From NCBI GenBank assembly GCA_905221125.1, contig CAJNBY010000009.1, positions 1-64,000 of the forward strand: a DNA stretch of 64,000 nt. Reading direction: 5' to 3'. The notes beneath the pieces are model-generated. The model was given only the letters and a program-made list of their open reading frames with translations, ran no database searches and was not told where the DNA came from. Within the stretch, counting starts at the first letter, position 1. Each line of letters begins with the position of its first letter. Positions 60,417-64,000 of the stretch are shown piece after piece. A program made the position numbers and the translations under genes. Origin of the DNA: a bacterium. Lineage in GTDB: Bacteria > Bacillota > Bacilli > Lactobacillales > Streptococcaceae.

Positions 60417-61406
60417 ATGGTAGTATTTACAGGTTCAACTGTTGAAGAAGCAATCCAGAAAGGATTGAAAGAATTAGATATTCCAAGAATGAAGGCTCAT
60501 ATCAAAGTCATTTCTCGTGAGAAAAAAGGATTTCTTGGTTTATTTGGTAAAAAACCAGCCCAAGTGGATATCGATGCGATTAGTGAAACGACAGTTGTAA
60601 AAGCAAACCAACAAGCTGTAAAGGGAGTTCCAAAACAAATCAATGATTTGAATGAGCCTGTTAAAACAGTTAGTGAAGCAACTGTTGATTTGGGGCATGT
60701 TGTAGAAGCAATTAAAAAGATTGAAGAGGAAGGCCAAGGTATTTCTGATGAAGTCAAGGCTGAAATCTTAAAACATGAAAGACATGCCAGCACTATCTTA
60801 GAAGAAACTGGTCACATTGAGATTTTAAATGAATTACAACTTGAAGGAGCTGATCTCGAAGAAGAAGTAGCAACTCCTAATATTGAAAGCCAAGCTGAGC
60901 AAACTGAAAGTCAAGAACTAGAAGATTTGGGCTTGAAAGTTGAACCGAGCTTTGATATTGAACAAGTAGCTACGGAAGTAACGACTTATGTTCAAACAAT
61001 TATTGATGACATGGATGTTGAAGCCACACTTTCAAATGACTATAACCGTCGTAGTATCAATTTACAAATTGACACTAATGAGCCAGGTCGTATTATCGGT
61101 TATCATGGTAAAGTCTTGAAGGCCTTGCAACTATTGGCTCAAAATTATCTTTACAATCGCTATTCAAGAACCTTCTACATTACTATTAATGTCAATGATT
61201 ATGTTGAACACCGTGCAGAAGTCTTGCAAACCTACGCTCAAAAATTGGCGACTCGTGTTTTAGAAGAAGGACGCAGTCATCAGACAGATCCAATGTCGAA
61301 TAGTGAACGCAAGATTATTCATCGTATTATTTCACGTATGGATGGCGTGACTAGTTACTCTGAGGGTGACGAGCCAAATCGCTATGTCGTTGTAGATACA
61401 GAATAA
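60417..61406 (+). CDS. khpB: RNA-binding protein KhpB/Jag (Jag_N-KH-R3H)
   Basis: Protein of 329 residues: Jag_N (about 1-52, VEEAIQKGLKELDIPR...GFLGLFGKKPAQV), an acidic linker, a KH domain with GRIIGYHGKVLKALQLLAQNYLYNR and a C-terminal R3H domain (SNSERKIIHRIISRM). With KhpA it regulates cell elongation and division in pneumococcus. RBS AAGGAGG. Confidence 0.95.
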   Translation: MVVFTGSTVEEAIQKGLKELDIPRMKAHIKVISREKKGFLGLFGKKPAQVDIDAISETTVVKANQQAVKGVPKQINDLNEPVKTVSEATVDLGHVVEAIKKIEEEGQGISDEVKAEILKHERHASTILEETGHIEILNELQLEGADLEEEVATPNIESQAEQTESQELEDLGLKVEPSFDIEQVATEVTTYVQTIIDDMDVEATLSNDYNRRSINLQIDTNEPGRIIGYHGKVLKALQLLAQNYLYNRYSRTFYITINVNDYVEHRAEVLQTYAQKLATRVLEEGRSHQTDPMSNSERKIIHRIISRMDGVTSYSEGDEPNRYVVVDTE

Positions 61407-61409
61407 GTA

Positions 61410-61433
61410 AAATCAGGTTTATCCTGATTTTTT
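61410..61433 (+). terminator. rnpA-yidC-khpB operon terminator
   Basis: AAATCAGG / CCTGATTT stem with a five-base loop and a T-tract. Confidence 0.88.
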
Positions 61434-61456
61434 GCTAGTTAGAGGAGGTTAAATGG

Positions 61457-62080
61457 ATGTTGAATAAGATAAGAGATTATCTAGACTTTGCAGGTTTGCA
61501 ATACCGTAATCCAGATAAGGCGGGGGAAGAACGAGAAAAAATGCTGGAATTGCGCCATAAAGGCCAAGAGGCTCGAAAAGCTTTTACAGAATTGGCTAAA
61601 GCATTTCAAGCCAGTCATCCGGAATGGCAACTCCAACAGACCAGTCAGTGGATGAACCAAGCGCAGCGTTTACGACCACATTTTTGGGTTTATATACAGC
61701 GTGAGGGGAAAGTGACAGAACCTATGATGGCTCTTCGTTTGTATGGGACATCTGCTGACTTTGGGATTTCTTTAGAGGTCAGTTTTGTTGAACGTAAGAA
61801 AGATGAGCAAACTTTGGATAAACAAACCAAGGTATTAGAAGTTCCGGTGGTAGAAGGAATTTATTATCTATCCTACTGTGATGGTCAAAGTCAACGGTGG
61901 GAGGCTACTGAGGAGAACCGTCAAATTTTAAGAAATAAACTATCCAATCAAGAAATCCGAAAAGTTTTAGTTAAAGCAGATATTTCTTTTATAGAAACTC
62001 AATCATTAGAAGCAATTTTAGAAAAATTAGAAGAAGCTTATGAACGCTTACTTCCCTACTATCAGGCGACCAGAGGGTAG
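61457..62080 (+). CDS. Conserved hypothetical protein (HI_0552-like)
   Basis: Soluble protein of 207 residues (MLNKIRDYLDFAGLQYRNPD...) resembling HI_0552-type proteins of Gram-positive cocci. A helical N-terminal half with many Gln/Lys residues precedes a beta-rich middle (PHFWVYIQREGKVTEPMMALRLYG). No catalytic motif visible. RBS GAGGAGG. Confidence 0.75.
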   Translation: MLNKIRDYLDFAGLQYRNPDKAGEEREKMLELRHKGQEARKAFTELAKAFQASHPEWQLQQTSQWMNQAQRLRPHFWVYIQREGKVTEPMMALRLYGTSADFGISLEVSFVERKKDEQTLDKQTKVLEVPVVEGIYYLSYCDGQSQRWEATEENRQILRNKLSNQEIRKVLVKADISFIETQSLEAILEKLEEAYERLLPYYQATRG

Positions 62081-62115
62081 AAATCATGAGACTTATCTAG
62101 AGTCGAATTGATTTA

Positions 62116-62144
62116 TTGCTATTCTATGTATTTTTTCATATAAT
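62116..62144 (+). promoter_or_regulatory. Transketolase promoter
   Basis: TTGCTA - 17 bp - TATAAT, 52 bp before the start codon. Confidence 0.7.
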
Positions 62145-62196
62145 AGTAAAATAGAATGTGTGATTCAATAATCACCTCAAATAGAAAGGAAATTCT

Positions 62197-64000
62197 ATGT
62201 CAAATCTATCTGTTAATGCAATTCGTTTCCTAGGTATTGACGCTATCAACAAAGCCAACTCAGGTCACCCAGGTGTGGTTATGGGAGCAGCTCCGATGGC
62301 TTACAGCCTCTTTACAAAACAGCTTCGTATCAATCCAGCTCAACCAAACTGGATTAACCGCGACCGCTTTATTCTTTCAGCTGGTCATGGTTCAATGCTT
62401 CTTTATGCCCTTCTTCACCTTTCTGGTTTTGAAGATGTTAGCATGGATGAAATCAAGAACTTCCGTCAATGGGGTTCAAAAACACCAGGTCACCCAGAAT
62501 TTGGTCATACAGCAGGGATTGATGCTACAACAGGTCCTCTAGGTCAAGGTATTTCAACTGCTACTGGTTTTGCCCAAGCAGAACGTTTCTTGGCAGCTAA
62601 ATATAACCGCGAAGGCTACAATATCTTTGATCACTATACTTACGTTATCTGTGGAGACGGAGACTTGATGGAAGGTGTCTCAAGTGAGGCGGCTTCATAC
62701 GCAGGTTTGCAAAAACTAGACAAGTTGGTTGTTCTTTATGATTCAAATGACATCAACTTGGATGGTGAGACAAAGGATTCCTTCACTGAAAGCGTTCGTG
62801 ACCGTTACAATGCCTACGGTTGGCATACAGCCTTGGTTGAAGATGGAACAGACTTAGAAGCTATCCATGCTGCTATCGAAACAGCTAAAGATTCAGGCAA
62901 ACCATCTTTGATTGAAGTGAAGACTGTGATTGGATACGGTTCTCCAAATAAACAAGGAACTAATGCTGTACACGGTGCCCCTCTTGGAGCAGATGAAACT
63001 GCAGCAACTCGCCAAGCGCTCGGTTGGGACTATGAACCATTTGAAATTCCAGAACAAGTTTATGCTGATTTCAAGGAAAATGTTGCGGACCGTGGTGCAT
63101 CAGCTTATCAAGCTTGGACAAAATTAGTTGCAGATTATAAAGAAGCTTATCCAGAACTAGCAGCAGAAGTAGATGCCATCATCGACGGACGTGATCCAGT
63201 TGAAGTGACTCCAGCAGACTTCCCAACCTTAGAAAACGGCTTTTCTCAAGCAACTCGTAACTCGAGTCAGGATGCTTTGAACGTTGTGGCAGCTAAGTTG
63301 CCAACTTTCTTGGGTGGATCAGCTGACCTAGCTCACTCAAACATGACTTATATCAAGACTGATGGACTTCAAGACGATGCAAATCGCTTGAACCGTAATA
63401 TTCAGTTTGGTGTTCGTGAATTTGCAATGGGAACGATCTTGAACGGAATGGCCCTTCACGGTGGACTTCGTGTATACGGTGGAACTTTCTTCGTCTTCTC
63501 TGACTATGTGAAGGCAGCAGTCCGTTTGTCAGCCTTGCAAGGACTTCCTGTGACTTATGTCTTTACCCACGATTCTATTGCGGTTGGGGAAGATGGTCCG
63601 ACTCACGAACCAGTTGAGCACTTAGCAGGTCTTCGTGCTATGCCAAATCTAAATGTTTTCCGTCCAGCAGATGCGCGTGAAACTCAAGCAGCTTGGTACC
63701 TTGCAGTGACAAGTGAGAAAACACCAACCGCCCTTGTCTTGACCCGTCAAAACTTGACTGTCGAAGAGGGAACAGACTTTGACAAGGTTGCAAAAGGTGC
63801 CTATGTTGTTTATGAAAATGCAGCAGACTTTGATACCATCTTGATTGCAACAGGTTCAGAGGTCAATCTTGCTGTCGCAGCTGCCAAAGAATTAGCTAGT
63901 CAAGGTGCAAAAGTCCGCGTAGTCAGCATGCCATCTACAGATGTCTTTGATAAACAAGATGCAGCATACAAGGAAGAAATCCTTCCAAATGCAGTTCGCC
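62197..64000 (+). CDS. tkt: Transketolase, 3' end beyond the window
   Basis: 601 codons of an open frame that runs off the right edge; the family is about 660 residues. [36 protein letters not shown], the ThDP motif [14 protein letters not shown]...DSNDINLDG, and [20 protein letters not shown] are all present. It transfers two-carbon units in the pentose phosphate pathway (recP in pneumococcus). RBS AAAGGAA. Confidence 0.96.
   Translation, partial: MSNLSVNAIRFLGIDAINKANSGHPGVVMGAAPMAYSLFTKQLRINPAQPNWINRDRFILSAGHGSMLLYALLHLSGFEDVSMDEIKNFRQWGSKTPGHPEFGHTAGIDATTGPLGQGISTATGFAQAERFLAAKYNREGYNIFDHYTYVICGDGDLMEGVSSEAASYAGLQKLDKLVVLYDSNDINLDGETKDSFTESVRDRYNAYGWHTALVEDGTDLEAIHAAIETAKDSGKPSLIEVKTVIGYGSPNKQGTNAVHGAPLGADETAATRQALGWDYEPFEIPEQVYADFKENVADRGASAYQAWTKLVADYKEAYPELAAEVDAIIDGRDPVEVTPADFPTLENGFSQATRNSSQDALNVVAAKLPTFLGGSADLAHSNMTYIKTDGLQDDANRLNRNIQFGVREFAMGTILNGMALHGGLRVYGGTFFVFSDYVKAAVRLSALQGLPVTYVFTHDSIAVGEDGPTHEPVEHLAGLRAMPNLNVFRPADARETQAAWYLAVTSEKTPTALVLTRQNLTVEEGTDFDKVAKGAYVVYENAADFDTILIATGSEVNLAVAAAKELASQGAKVRVVSMPSTDVFDKQDAAYKEEILPNAVR

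Noticed and set aside
62237..63850. Frames of 101, 65 and 70 codons at the right edge
   Set aside because: They overlap the continuous transketolase frame, which runs off the window.

Overview
The window comes from a mitis-group Streptococcus (S. pneumoniae / S. mitis / S. pseudopneumoniae complex). The evidence is a BOX-type intergenic repeat, many TGnTATAAT extended -10 promoters, a ComX-box competence pilus (comG/cgl) operon, pneumococcal gene order on both flanks, and a prophage lysin with choline-binding repeats. All calls were made by reading the sequence; no database search was run.

Left flank (1-9614): six tRNA genes (Phe, Tyr, Trp, His, Gln, Leu) as in the tail of an rRNA-tRNA cluster; a GCS2-type ligase homologue; thrC; a MATE exporter with a HAD phosphatase; a LysM surface-protein gene (pneumococcal spr1875 type) broken by one in-frame TAA; a MarR regulator with a DUF1304 membrane protein; a BOX element; pcp; and a DUF975 membrane protein.

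Prophage (9615-46113, about 36.5 kb), bounded by a 26-bp imperfect direct repeat: leftward lysogeny genes (integrase, membrane-anchored protein, CI-type repressor) face a rightward early region (Cro-like protein, antirepressor, replisome organizer with internal iterons, DnaC, SSB and many small genes). ArpU, a repeat-bearing late promoter, a tRNA-like leader and a second tyrosine recombinase lead into a candidate cos region. Head, tail, baseplate and lysis genes follow: HNH, portal, MuF-toxin fusion, TerL, scaffold, capsid, connectors, tail chaperones with a -1 frameshift, tape measure, Dit, Tal, fibres, holins and a Pal-type amidase. A small cargo operon with its own promoter lies between the lysin and the right attachment site.

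Right flank (46114-64000): tgt with a structured leader, an OatA-like acyltransferase, nagA behind a NagR-type operator, a zinc alcohol dehydrogenase, DUF1033, comGA-GG behind a ComX box, two methyltransferases, ackA, rnpA-yidC-khpB, a conserved hypothetical gene, and the 5' two-thirds or more of a transketolase gene.

The strongest candidate for an under-described system is the MuF head protein at 25418-27079. Its AT-rich C-terminal half carries an HENGH zincin motif, and a 71-codon gene followed by a terminator lies immediately downstream. This looks like a phage-borne polymorphic toxin with a possible immunity gene, placed between portal and TerL. Also notable are a small-RNA locus upstream of the integrase, a three-copy promoter-linked motif, a tRNA-like element in the late leader, an octamer array near HNH, and three genes whose -10 boxes predict leaderless mRNAs.
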